DNA of 64,000 nt from Trichoplax sp. H2. Taxonomy: Eukaryota > Placozoa > Uniplacotomia > Trichoplacea. The translations under genes were made by a program, and so were the position numbers. Where the stretch lies: NCBI GenBank assembly GCA_003344405.1, contig NOWV01000061.1:310001-374000 (forward strand). Direction: 5' to 3'. Of this stretch, positions 51,501-63,832 are shown piece by piece. Every line of letters starts with the position of its first letter. Within the stretch, counting starts at the first letter, position 1. The notes under the pieces were generated by a model. The model was not told the DNA's origin. It was given only the letters and a program-made list of their open reading frames with translations, and did not search any database.

Positions 51501-54500
51501 ATGCTACATAATATTTTTCCTTCTTAGTAATAGTATACATCCCTTACTAATGTTTTCTACTATGGCACAACACACTAGATTGAAAAGTTTTGAGTTTTTT
51601 ATTTTAAAATTTTGAAGCTAGGACAGTGATCTGGGTAGCGTAAACCTGTATTCGCTTAGATAGCTAAACTAAATTACAACTATAGCAAGAAATGCTATAC
51701 TAAGCAGATGGAAAATTTTGTTTTCCATCTACTGTAGTCAAGGTTCAACTAAATAAACAGTTGAAGTAATAACGTGATTCATCATGTCATTCTAAGAGTT
51801 TGATGATGCATAACTGCATTACAGAATTAAAAATGGATTTAAATATTGCTCAACTCCATGCAGTAATTTTGCAAAGGAATAGAAACTAAATTCTTGGATA
51901 GAACAGGATGATACCTCTTTACATTTGCACCTATAGTAAAATGAATTTAATACTGAAAATTTTAAGCTTAAATCGATATATCTCCCGCATTTGACATACT
52001 AGTTCACTCACTTAGCCTTAAAATGTAAATCGCGGTTTCTGCTTGTAAATAGGGATAGATGTAATACTTACAAACCTTGCAATATCATTAATAATGCTAA
52101 CAGATGATATAAACTTATTTAATATTATCGATATACAGTAATTCTAATTCAAACTGTTTTTCGAGTGCAGCGACTATTATACCAGCTGTATGATAGATTT
52201 ATACTAAATTTCTCATGTTAATTTAACTTTTAACATCACAATCGAGCTATTTTTTCACTTAAACTAACCTTTACCTACAAGCTAACAACTGGATATCATC
52301 CATGTCATAATATTCTTGATCACTATTGCATACATTCTAGCTACTTTTTGCTTCTATTTTGTTTAGATTCATTTATAATTTATAATTAAACAAAATAAAT
52401 TAAAAATTGCCATTAATTTAAAGTAGTGCATGAGTTTTAGTAGATTTGCATATCTAATAAACTTAAACATTAATATGGTTAAAGATACTGCTATTACAAT
52501 TAACATCTCAGTATTCAATATCAAGTACGCAGTGATTCTTCCATGCGTTAAGAATTTGCTAAACCTATTCAGTTTTCAAAATTTCCAATCTTGTAATCCT
52601 TCGCGTCTTTATAACATATAAAGTCTAACTAGACAAGGCCTGCTTTTAATTTTTATTCACAATTTCTATAGCATTCATTGTAATCGCCTACCGTTACTAA
52701 TAGCTTTTGACAATATCATAGCATCTTTGATTTACAGACAGTCTATCGCTTTCTCCATCAGCATATAAATAGTTTTGATTATTTAGATCTTATGCTATCA
52801 ATTTTGTTTCTAAATACTTTCAACTTTATTATATTTCAAATATATTTATATCATTTATCTTGATATCGATGGCTTGATTATTATTATGATCACAGACAAT
52901 ACATTTTTCAAGCTGTTGTCTACAATTTTATTAAGTTTAAAATAGATTAAGCAAAATATTTATCAGGATGATTTTATGACAGCTTTCACGGTATGCATTC
53001 CGTTTTCAAACTATCCACAATGAGTAGTTTAAACTGGTAAAGTATCCTTCATTTACCGCGATTCCAGCAATCTCGGTACTGCTGCTTCTAATCCAGTTAA
53101 TATTTATATAGCACGAATTCGATAACTACTAGCATCATGAAAGCAAGCTAGAACTAAATCGTTTATGGTCAGTTTTAATAGTAACTATTGTAGTGAGTCT
53201 AACTGTGTCGATTGGAGACTGCTGTACTCTCTAAAACTCATAATTGGTGATTTTTACGACTTTATGAGTAAAACAGTTTATTTCAGCACGAAATAACTGA
53301 GATTCTACGTACCGTATTTCTATATTGGAGTTTTAAGAGTAATAAGTGAATAGATCGTTCACATGTAATAACTTAACCAATACGTATTAACCAGAAAAAT
53401 CGTTTATCCTATTAATGGCATATTAATATCTAGGCATAGATAGCCTAATTACAACCGTCTATGGGCATCATCAGTCATGAGTAACACAGTAATTACCCTA
53501 TCATAATTAGTAAGTCTAAAAATTAAATTAGATTGGATCCTACTGTCATTAAAATGTAATTTAAATTCAGGTTAATTCCTTATTTCGAAAAATTCAATTC
53601 CTGTTATTAGCTGATAGGATTTTACAGTTTTTGTCTCTTTTAATAGAGCTTTCAGTTAGAATTTATTCATATGTTAATTGATAAATCTAACATTAGCTAA
53701 ACACCAGTGAGTGATATTTCCATTATCATCAATTTTCATGTTTTTGATTTAAGGTTGACTATGACATTTGAAAAGCTCATAATTAAATTAGATCAACGAT
53801 GATTGATGACAGCACTTATTCTAGTCTATCCTTTGTAATCGTCCTATTATTTGAAAATTACTTGTCAAATTTTAATGACTTTGCTCCCATCATGGCCTTT
53901 TTTTCTTATTTATTTAATTCAATTTTAGTCGGAGTTCACACTTGATGGAAACACAGATAAATATGAACGCAAAGATATATGTGTAAGAGACGCCAAATTT
54001 TGAAGTCAACTTAATCCCATTTTCTATAATGTAAGATGGATAATTTAGTTCTACTTACTGAAGGATGTTCTACGTGTTTGAGCAATTACGTTGAATTTCT
54101 AATGTTTATCATTTAAAACAATTTTACTTAAAATGGTCCATTTCTTGATTATTGATATTAGACACATACTGTAAACGCGCATTTTCTCCATCGACAATGG
54201 ATGATAGTATTATTCAGAAATAGATACTAGCATCTCTGGTTTCATCATTTATAGGGTTAAGATAACTTAAGAATTGAAATTACAGCTACACGCACATTCA
54301 CTTAGAGATGTAATCTCTACTTGTTTTGGAACTAACGATGTATTCCATGTTTGAGCGTAAACTATTCATATTGTTATGACAAATTAAGAATTTAAAACGA
54401 TGCATTGATTACTCATCAATCCATAGTAGATGACATAACTGTTATTACCAAATATCATCATTTTTACATAATGCCATCTTTCGAGCAAATAACAAGTAAT

Positions 54501-57162
54501 TTTAATATAGATACGGGGTTTTTCTCACAGTTTTTTCACTGTGTATATTAGTAAACATAACGTGCGAATAATTTCCATAGATATGCGTAAGTAATCATTT
54601 TCAACTTTATTATTTCTACCAGCTTAATCATCGCATTAAATGGTGCTCTATAAAGACTCAGCAAAATAATATTAATGTTAATAATCACCGTCAGGAATTA
54701 TATAAAAGCTATTTATCAGCTTATTTGCAAATTTAGTTCGCTTGGTATAAAATGATTTTGTATCTTGATTATTATGATGAGCGTTCTACGATTAAAATAC
54801 GCGTATAGATGATTTTATGTAGATGAACAGGAGTCGTTGGTAAATTTTTTGAAATTATAAATTCCTACTGCTCGTCATAAAAAACTCTAAAAATATCAAT
54901 TGCATACATGCTCAGCTCTCTTCAAATTCTTTGCTAGTCGCTGGTTTCAGTAGCCGCTTTACGTAAAATAGTTCTAGCTGAGAACTTTAATCGCTATTTC
55001 TCAGAGTAAAATTTATATGGAAAACGAGCTTTGACTTATACTACATAAATTTAATGAAAATATGATACATTACATACGTATTTTATATTCTGTCAACTTT
55101 AGGAAGTAAAAATTCATCGTAAATACTATATTAATAAGCTGCTATTTTATGTTAGTCATCGTAAAGTCAAAACTGATTATTGAATTACTGTCAACTTCTG
55201 CATGATATTTAGTTCATTATTATGATAGTAGATACGTTATTTTTCTTTCTTCACTAATAATGATCAATGTTGTTGTAGATTAGATAGATAAAATGTAGGA
55301 TATTACTGATGTCATTCACATGGTTATATATACAGTAGCTCCGATGCGATAATAATTTTGAAGTACTTCAATTAAAAAATATATTTAAATGCCGATTATT
55401 GGTTATTTTCATAATGCGCATCATTAATTCAAATCAATGCATTAGTATTTCCTGGGATGTATTTACGAAATAGATTAATTGGTAGATAATTTTCTTTACT
55501 GTCAGTAAGGCTAGACAGAAATATATTAGGCTTTCGTATTAATAACACGATTGATTGTTTATCATTTTTTCAATTTATTATAAATTATCTTCTTGCGGTA
55601 AATGTAATTCTCATGAACTGAAGTAGCCTTAGATTTTAATTAGTAGGTCATAGCTTATAATGGGTATCTATTATTTTAAAATGGTAATACTGGATCATAT
55701 TTTACCAAAAGCAATAATGTTATGAAATTTGTAAGATTGAAATTTGAAGATAGTCATTATAGATACTTCCTCATAATATGCTAAAGTATCTCAAGAATTG
55801 GGTCATGAATAAATTATCTAATTAGTGGTGAATGCTAATAAAAGTATCTAGGAATTTTGCGATGAAACAGCTTAATCGATTAAAATAGAAATCCTTCTCA
55901 TATGTGTCATAAAATGTTAGGTATTTGCCGATCGGTGTATTTTCAAACCGCTAAATTGTTCAATTTATTCAATAATTTTGAAAGTAACTATAAATTATAC
56001 TGGGTAATCCTACTGTAGCTTTGACTAATATCAATTCAATTATATCCAATTTTGGTTAATAGGTTTATCTGAAGACTAAATATACTCGTAAATAAATTAA
56101 AATGTGTCTTATTTTAGATGGAAATACTTGGATGTTTCTGTATTATGATAGTTCCGCAGCTCAATCTGATTTCCTTTTTGAAATCATACCTATATGTATT
56201 TTTCTTAAATTCTATTCCTATAGGCGTAAGTTATCATTTGTTTGTCTTTAATTACTCAAATCTATCGATTTTTACAGTAATAAATAACGTTTCAATGCGC
56301 TACTGCGACGTTATCAATTACAAATAGTTTTGATTTTCTTGACGTAATTTGACTTGACTTATGTTCATCTTTTGTTGATAACAATTACAATCAACTATGA
56401 TAAATACAATTTTTTGCATTTCGATACCCATCTTTTGCTCTCTATTCGTATAAATAAAATGACAGATCAGCATCTAACATATTATAATGACTCTTTAAAT
56501 TTCATTTCTCATTATTGATTACATCTGTGCAAGGTTTAGATAGCGATATAAAATTTAGTCTGATGTTTATACTATTTTAGCGGACTAAAGTTATAAGAAA
56601 ATTATAATATCGTCGATTCCTTACATGAGATCAAATTGCAAATTTTGATACCTGATCGCTACAACGACATAATTTATGTAAGGACTGAATCATCATTACT
56701 AATAGCAATTATACAGTATAATACCTATTATGGATTGAACAATATTTAAGACTTTCAAAATTAAAGACCCTAATCAATAGATGGATGATGTTATGGCTTC
56801 TTAATTCCCTTTTAAGGATGTGAAATATTATCATTACTCTAGCAACCGTGAAATTACACAATCATTGATTAAAAATGAGTTTAACGATTTGAATATCCTT
56901 GAAAAATTTTCTGGTGACATTACTAAAATAACGATGTGAGCAAAGAATGCTATTAATTATGCTAGATCTACTCTATAAATAATTTCATTTTCTGACTATT
57001 GATCTAGCCATACCCAAGCTATTTTAGAGTTGAGGTTATTTTACTTATTGATTTTGTTATTTTGATAGATCTGGTTATTTCATTAATTATAATATGTTTA
57101 AAATATACATGAATTATGTTACTTTGGCTATACATTTAATTTCTATGAACATGAATGCATTG
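48514..57162. other. Long gene-poor AT-rich region
   Basis: About 8.6 kb with stop codons in all frames at short intervals. The longest frames are about 60-75 codons (49141, 49693, 52430, 56118) and have no motif, splice context or family resemblance. No remnants of GPCR sequence were recognised. I see no supportable feature. Confidence 0.5.
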
Positions 57163-57598
57163 TGTCACAAATCAGCTTCGTGATAAGGATAACGTAAAAT
57201 ACATCTCTAAATCTCTAAAAATCTGGGGATTCAGTATCCCTACTCTCAAGAATTTAGACGCCTTTGATTCTACGTTAAACTCAACTAGACAATTGAGAAC
57301 TACTTTATTCAACTATCTGACCGGATTATATACCCTTCTACAGCAGCTACCATTCATGAGTCATCTTATAAAAATACTTAGGTGAGAACATCTACTAACT
57401 AATTTTTCACAGTCGGACTACAATATGTCCATTCACAGAATCATTTCAGTGCATATTACAGCACAGCATTAAATTTACTGTAACACATTTATAATTAGAG
57501 TAATTCCTATTGTAAGTAACTAGTTATAATATATTATCACTATATTATATTCACCAAATTTAGATAGCTATTTCTTCACGGTAGTTCGTACCGTGACA
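57163..57598. mobile_element. Shorter relative of the TGTCAC-ended element at 20950-21520
   Basis: Begins TGTCACAAATCAGCTTCGTG and ends TTCGTACCGTGACA. It shares with the 20950 copy the strings GATAACGTAAAA, GGGATTCAGTATCCCT, GAATTTA, TCTACGTTAAA and ATGAGTCAT, in the same order. The right end has a perfect TCACGGTA/TACCGTGA palindrome. The flanks CATTG and ATTTG do not form a clean duplication. It is about 135 bp shorter than the other copy. A 76-codon open frame (57155-57385) lies inside but is broken in the other copy. Confidence 0.7.
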
Positions 57599-60500
57599 AT
57601 TTGCAACCATCATTATTCCTATGATAATACAAGTTATATCTAAGATTATACTATTAAAAAGAAGTAAACGTTTTCTCATCGATTATTGCATATATAGATT
57701 ATCATTTACCAGTTTCCCTAAGAATTGTAAGACTACTAACGTATTCTAATCATCAAGATTAGTATTAGATTTTGATATTTTAATGACGTCATAAATTCAT
57801 GTTAATACCCTCTAAAGCTTAGAACGGAAAGCTATTATAGATATCAACATAATCAATATATTCAAATCTAGCTATCAATCACTAATAGAACACTAAAGAA
57901 TGGACAATAAGTAGCGGTTATGGGAAGGGTTATGTTTATGAAACAGCTTGCTGAGTAATATGTTATTATGGCAATGTAAAATAGAGGATTATGATAATAG
58001 GAAGATGAAACAAAAACATTGTCTCGAACAATTGAACATGAAAATTTCACATCGTCATTTTACCAACTGGCCAGTTGCTATTGTTTAAATCTCTAAATTT
58101 CTGTTATTTTATGATGGTTATATATACCTAAAAAGGCGTTGTCATACGTAATATTTGCCATAAAAGTAATTCTATCAAATTAACTTAAGCCAAGATAGGT
58201 AGTATTACCTAGAACTGATACAAATACTAATAGAAATTTACAAAATATGCTACCCAATTTCTAGCTATCGTACAGATATAGCGATAAAAGCCTGCTCTTC
58301 ACTTAAAAGCTTTATTACAAATCTAAAGATCGGCTAAGAGATTAAGGTATGTTATTTATGTCATATTATTAAACTCATATCATGTCTCAAAACTGAAGTA
58401 TTTTTCTAGTTGATATACTTTATAACCATTTAATTACGCCTCAAGATGTGTCCTGTAAACACTTTTTATAAATAAAGCTGCGATAGATTTTGAATTAAAA
58501 CAATTTTAATGCTACTGCAAGTAAATGACGTTGCAGTAAATTAGGATATTACTTATACGCTGGTCTTCCTAAAATTATGAAGCAGCTTTAAGATTTGATG
58601 TCACGTTCTGATTTACCTAAACAATCATTCGAATAGACAAGACAACACAATTTGGATATTAGCGAATCCTGTCAAAGACCTATACCACAAAAATTACAAT
58701 ATTTTCTGAACGGGTAAAATTGAAGACTCGTATTAACTCTGAATACCCTTTCATATAGCGAATACAGTATCTTAATTAAAAGTTTGATCTTTATCTTTTT
58801 ACAGAATCTGTGTTATAATTTCTAATATCCCTTCGTACCTATAGATCTATTAAGATCGACCTCAAATATTTATGCTATTGCTGAGCAAATACATCAATGC
58901 TATAATAAAAAAATATGTCTTGTCCACTATAGAGTCTATATTGCTATATCACTAGCATCGTTTAAACCAAATACACTAAATTTGTCTAAATTGAAATCAA
59001 ACATCACCGTGTATTTTAAAATCAGTTTAGAATACCGTGGCGTAACGGTGATATTTAATGATGAAACAGTTTCTTGTTGATCAAATGAAAATTTATCACG
59101 GTTCGTATTAATTTAGACTCTAGTCAGGGATACTACTGTATTATTATCGATCACAGCAGGTCTACTTGCAATCAAACTGTTACGTTTAGGTGATTTTAGG
59201 TGGAATAAGACTATGTGTGTACAGCTGTTTTTACGGTAGTAAATTCATCTTAATTCGTTTTACATAGTACATATTTTCACCGTTAATCGACTATCGAAAT
59301 CCAGTCACAGATAAAACCTGTGCTTTACTTCTAGCCAATGTGAAGACAATTAATAGTTAATTTAAGACTTACATTTCTTTTGTAAGACTTACATTTATTC
59401 ACATGATGAGACATGAGACTGTTGTAGACATCAGTATGATGGTGAATTTTGATGTCTTATTAACCATAAATTATACATGAGGAATTTAATCAGTCGGATT
59501 TCTCATTTATTGGTCAAATACTATGATCTTCAGTAATTTGTTATTAATATATTAGATATAAAATTTTTATGTGACTACCAATACAATAGTTGTCGCAGTT
59601 GATTATCATTTAACCATATAATCCCATGGTTAGGAGTTAGCAGTTGGTCCAACGTTTTCATTCTTTTATGGCAGCAATGCTTGAACATAATTTGAAGGGA
59701 ATGATAGTGTTATAGCTTATGCCACGGTAATTACTACTAGTCAATAGAAGCGAGATCATTAGAAAGGATATAGCTAATTAACTAAATAAAATCTCAAAGA
59801 ATCCGTTAATAATAGCAAAATGGAAAATACTGTAAACCTGAGTGAAAATAATTAAATAGTGTCTAGGTGGTCTAATACTTATAGCAATCGAATAAATCAA
59901 TCTCGTAAAAACAAATTATTCGGGTATTATCCGTATTCGCCAAAGCTGCTTGATATTTTCAAATTGCTACTGAAGTTCGATCACTAAATGAGCAATTTAG
60001 AGAGAAACTCATCATAGACTGAATAACGTCCGATAGCTAGAAATACGCGAATATAGTAATGTTCTAACTTAACATCAGTAGATGCCTGTGCAGATATATC
60101 AAGCTATTCTAAGTCTTCAATAAACCTCAAGGTAGGTAAAGTTTTAAAGGTGATGTGGTGATAAAAATTAATTACTTGTATTAAAAAATCTTAAATTGAA
60201 AATTCTTCGAATTGGTTAAATTAGAAACAAATACGGTGTGTAGCATCCGCAAAATGAAATTTGAAACGCTATGTAGTCTATATTAGGGTATTTTAGTAAT
60301 ATTTTATTGTGAAACTGTAATTCTTAAATTTTTTTAAATGTAATATCAGGAAGGGTGATGAGAATTCAATAACGCAAACATAAATACGATAAACAAAGAA
60401 CATCATTAGAAGGACTATAAAGATAACTGTTTTTAGTACCATGCGTATTGAAAAGATCTTCCTATATTTAATAACACGCGTATCTCAGCTCAAAATTATC

Positions 60501-61677
60501 TTCATCATGAGAAAATGGTCACAAAATTGATACCGATAATATTGCAATATAACTATCGACAATCGTGATAAATAAAGTAATGATCCTAAATAGTTTGTTT
60601 CAAGTGAGATATCGATGAATCGAAATAGCGAATATCAACTGAGTGATTTCTTAAGAAACAATTTTTAATTTACCGTTTATAACTCAATCGTGTTAGGAAT
60701 CCTGTATTGATACTGATTTAGCCAAAGTATTATTGTTAATGGGGTGAGTATGTAATAAACTGCCGCTTCAACCTATATTAGCCATCATCTATAATTACTT
60801 TGCTAAACAGAATACCCTACATCATATTACTACTACAATTAGCCGAAATTACTACGGAACAATACAGCGAAAGGTCGATAGAATTTGCTAGAATAATTAA
60901 TCTACAAGACGATTTCTACTGCACGCTAAGTGGACCAGTAAACCAAACAATATTTTATCTTCGTAACGGTGGTATAGTTGAAATATTGTAGTTACTAATT
61001 ATAAAAATTCCTAGATTGATTTTTCTAGAGTGAAAGTGCCAAGAATTTTGTGTAAAGAGCGCCGATAACGTTAATAGTAAATTATAATAGCATCAATATA
61101 ATGTTGTTAATCCAAGACTACTTGAAATAGCAATTAAGAAGCAATGGTGTAATCTACGATTAAGTATTTCTTGCTTAGATCGTATTCATTGGCAAAGTAA
61201 GAGGAAAGGGCTATCATCGGGATATATAAACTTTTTATTGGTGTATCATACTCAAATGACCCATTAAATTAAGTTGAAAACTTGTTAATAGAATAGTTTT
61301 AGAAATTACTCCTGATACACAAGTTAAACATAAACATTGCTTAGTAATTTTCAATGCTTTTATATCAGGGTAAAACTTTGATTACATATAATAATGTGAG
61401 AATATCAATACTCATTATTCCAATAATATTTCTTACTACTAAATGCACAGCATAATAAACGAGAAAAAGTATTACTAAAAGTATGAAAATGAAATTTAAT
61501 TTTACTTGAGCAAATTGGAAGATGGTCAATAGTGTAGGCATAGTAACTAAGACACTTCAGTTTTCCCTAGAATAACGTAATTATTCCATGAACATGTGTA
61601 TTTGCCTATTTATTCATGTGGTTTGATTCGTTTATGTAATATTAGAGTTCCATGTATTTCTTTTGAAAAAGAAATAG
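57599..61677. other. Gene-poor AT-rich region
   Basis: No convincing gene. The 63-codon frame at 60800-60991 starts with a hydrophobic leader-like run and then 'FYCTLSGPVNQTIFYLRNG', vaguely immunoglobulin-like. It has no identified continuation. Confidence 0.45.
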
Positions 61678-62106
61678 CCTTTTGTAAGACAGTGTAATAT
61701 TATATTCTAAGTTGATGATATATTTAGTAATGTCTACCGTAGGTGTTGTGTTCAACATGTGATAGATATACTCGTTAGAAGCTTAAGTATTAAATATAGC
61801 TAGCTTAGTAGCTGTAATCCTTTTGAAGAGGAGCGCTACAGTGCTCACACTAGAGCTTCACATGAAAGGTGTAAACTAGCCTGTATTTGAGATGCTAATA
61901 CTGAAGTGTGTAGTAAGTAAGGTGCTAAGACTGTAAACGCGGAAAGGTATATAAGCGAGTAGTTTAGTATAGTAAGTTAGTTCTTTCTCGTTAGAGGTCC
62001 TCAGCTAATTGATTACGTTGTATCTTCGTAAACGAGGTTTTGTTCAATAAATCTTAATTTACTAAAGTTTTTTTGAAGATTCTTGATGTATCAACCTCAC
62101 ACCTTT
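61678..62106 (+). mobile_element. Solo LTR, family shared with 45897-46312, plus orientation
   Basis: The LTR body is 61683-62101 (419 bp), beginning TGTAAGACAGTGTAATATT and ending CAACCTCACA. It is flanked by the perfect direct repeat CCTTT (61678-61682 and 62102-62106). TATATAAG at 61948-61955 and AATAAA at 62046-62051 are placed as promoter and poly(A) signal of an LTR. It ends about 530 bp upstream of the second GPCR in the same orientation, so its signals could influence that gene; this is inference. Confidence 0.92.
61948..61955 (+). promoter_or_regulatory. TATA box inside the solo LTR upstream of the second GPCR
   Basis: TATATAAG, with the LTR's own AATAAA 98 bp downstream. It points towards the GPCR at 62636. 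An LTR transcript would normally stop at that AATAAA unless read-through occurs. Confidence 0.45.
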
Positions 62107-62635
62107 TTAAATTCGAAAATTTTTCTGGCGTTAAACATCTACTACCCTAGACTTATTTGTTTCAGAATAATATTTCCTTTAGACAGAGTAGTCCTAGCTC
62201 CTAATGAATATCATTTTATATTAATGTGCTTGTATTTCTTTACAATCATTACAGATGCTCATTTCTAGATATCACTTCTTACTGGTGTTACACAATAAAC
62301 AACTTCAGCGAAAACGTCCAATCTCTTCTTTAATCATTTTTGTCTGACTAATTTTAGTATTCAAACAGTGACATCTCTCATTTAATAAATTTGCTATCGT
62401 CACAATTAACAAAAAATGTATTAATTATATATTTATATATCTCAGACTGGAATACATACCGAATGTCATATTGCTATAATTAATATTAAAATATGTTAAT
62501 TATATGTATGCATCTTAGATTGGAGCACATGCTAAATATCATCAACTAAAGCCCATAAAACTGACGAAAATAGCCAGACTCGATCCGGTTGCAAGGTGAA
62601 CTTTCTTCTAGCCCATACAAGATTATTAGAATAAA
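62107..62635. promoter_or_regulatory. Upstream flank of the second GPCR
   Basis: AT-rich sequence between the solo LTR and the GPCR start. It contains a local imperfect duplication: ATTAATTATATATTTATATATCTCAGACTGGA-like and TTAATTATATGTATGCATCTTAGATTGGA-like strings near 62420 and 62490. No defined promoter element was identified. Confidence 0.35.
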
Positions 62636-63832
62636 ATGGAGTGGAATTCTACATCAGCATGGCAGACAGTCACTGTTTTAGATCAATCTAAGCTTAACGG
62701 CGATACCAATACTAGCAATGATACAGTTCTGTTGCATGTTGGTTTTGTGGGTATTTATAGTGCGTTGGGCTTATTTGGATTTATATCCAATTTGACCATA
62801 ATGTTATTAATCTCATGTGTTAAAGAATTGAAAACGCCTAGTAATTTGCTACTGCTTAACCTAGCTTTTGCCGGTTTAATTGTATCTGTCTTTCATATTC
62901 CATGGTTTATATTAACTCAACATGTTACTCAAAATGTTTGGTTATTTGGTGAAGCTATGTGCATCATTTATAATACCGTCAATTTATTATCCATTCATTT
63001 AATTTCCTTTACACAAGTTGCAATATGTATTAATCGGTATCAAGGCTTAAATAATGTGCTAAAATTCAAGTTAAAATTAAATAATCGTCGTGCCTTTTAT
63101 GTTATTTGTACAATATGGATTTGTGCATTAGGTATGTGCATTCCTTACTTGCTTTACTTGCGTGTTGTAACTTATCAACAAGATACGCAATATTGTATTT
63201 TACTTATACCAAGAACCCCTATTGATTTTAATATTGATGGTAAATATGTTAGCATAATTTACTTTATCTACGCTATCGTTTATCTAGTCGTTGCTTATAC
63301 AGTACCATTTCTAACTATGACTGTCTTGTATACCTTAACAATTCGTTACTTAAAACGTACCAAGTTTCGGCATTTTACGTCATCTCATTTTCGACGTCAA
63401 CAGCTACAACGTTATGAACCAGAATATCGCATTCGATCATTTTCCGAGATTAATACACAACATCGAGAACGTGTTGCCAACATATTTTTCGCTTGTGTTG
63501 TGCTGTTTGTGGCATGTAATTTGCCTTATGTTATCTATTTATTGCTATTTATTATTCACGTCGTATCGCGGCGCGATTTCGTCAGCATTAAAAATTATTT
63601 GGCAGTGATACAAATGTTTGCTATCGTCTCTAATGCTATCTTGTATGGTTATTTCAATACTGGTATACAAAAGCAATGCCTACCATTTCGGAAATATATT
63701 ATTGGTCAAGAAGCGAGTAACAAGACTTACCAAAGTGCAAAATATGGCGAAACCGATCGTAGCAATCTTAGTAAAGCTAACCAGTTAAATTGTGCACCTA
63801 AAGAATGTATTATTCGAGAAGCAACCGTGTAG
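62636..63832 (+). CDS. Intronless class A (rhodopsin-type) GPCR, orphan, paralogue of 44114-45289
   Basis: A 398-residue frame with seven membrane segments. The N-terminus has three sequons (N4, N25, N28). N52 is position 1.50. G80 replaces Asp 2.50 in NLAFAG. C109 tops TM3. The TM3 end is INRYQG (N133-R134-Y135). TM6 reads ACNLPY and TM7 reads SNAILYGYF. Blocks shared with the first GPCR include 'FTQVAICINRYQG'-like TM3, 'IPYLLYLRVV' in TM4 and 'LLLFIIH' in TM6. Both are intronless and on the same strand, consistent with tandem or dispersed duplication. The tail is Lys/Ser-rich and ends 'REATV'. The start at 62636 is the first in-frame Met before TM1. Ligand and G-protein coupling cannot be read from the sequence. 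Confidence 0.9.
   Translation: MEWNSTSAWQTVTVLDQSKLNGDTNTSNDTVLLHVGFVGIYSALGLFGFISNLTIMLLISCVKELKTPSNLLLLNLAFAGLIVSVFHIPWFILTQHVTQNVWLFGEAMCIIYNTVNLLSIHLISFTQVAICINRYQGLNNVLKFKLKLNNRRAFYVICTIWICALGMCIPYLLYLRVVTYQQDTQYCILLIPRTPIDFNIDGKYVSIIYFIYAIVYLVVAYTVPFLTMTVLYTLTIRYLKRTKFRHFTSSHFRRQQLQRYEPEYRIRSFSEINTQHRERVANIFFACVVLFVACNLPYVIYLLLFIIHVVSRRDFVSIKNYLAVIQMFAIVSNAILYGYFNTGIQKQCLPFRKYIIGQEASNKTYQSAKYGETDRSNLSKANQLNCAPKECIIREATV

Noticed and set aside
57155-57385. 76-codon open frame as a gene
   Set aside because: It lies inside a repeated element and is interrupted in the copy near 20960.
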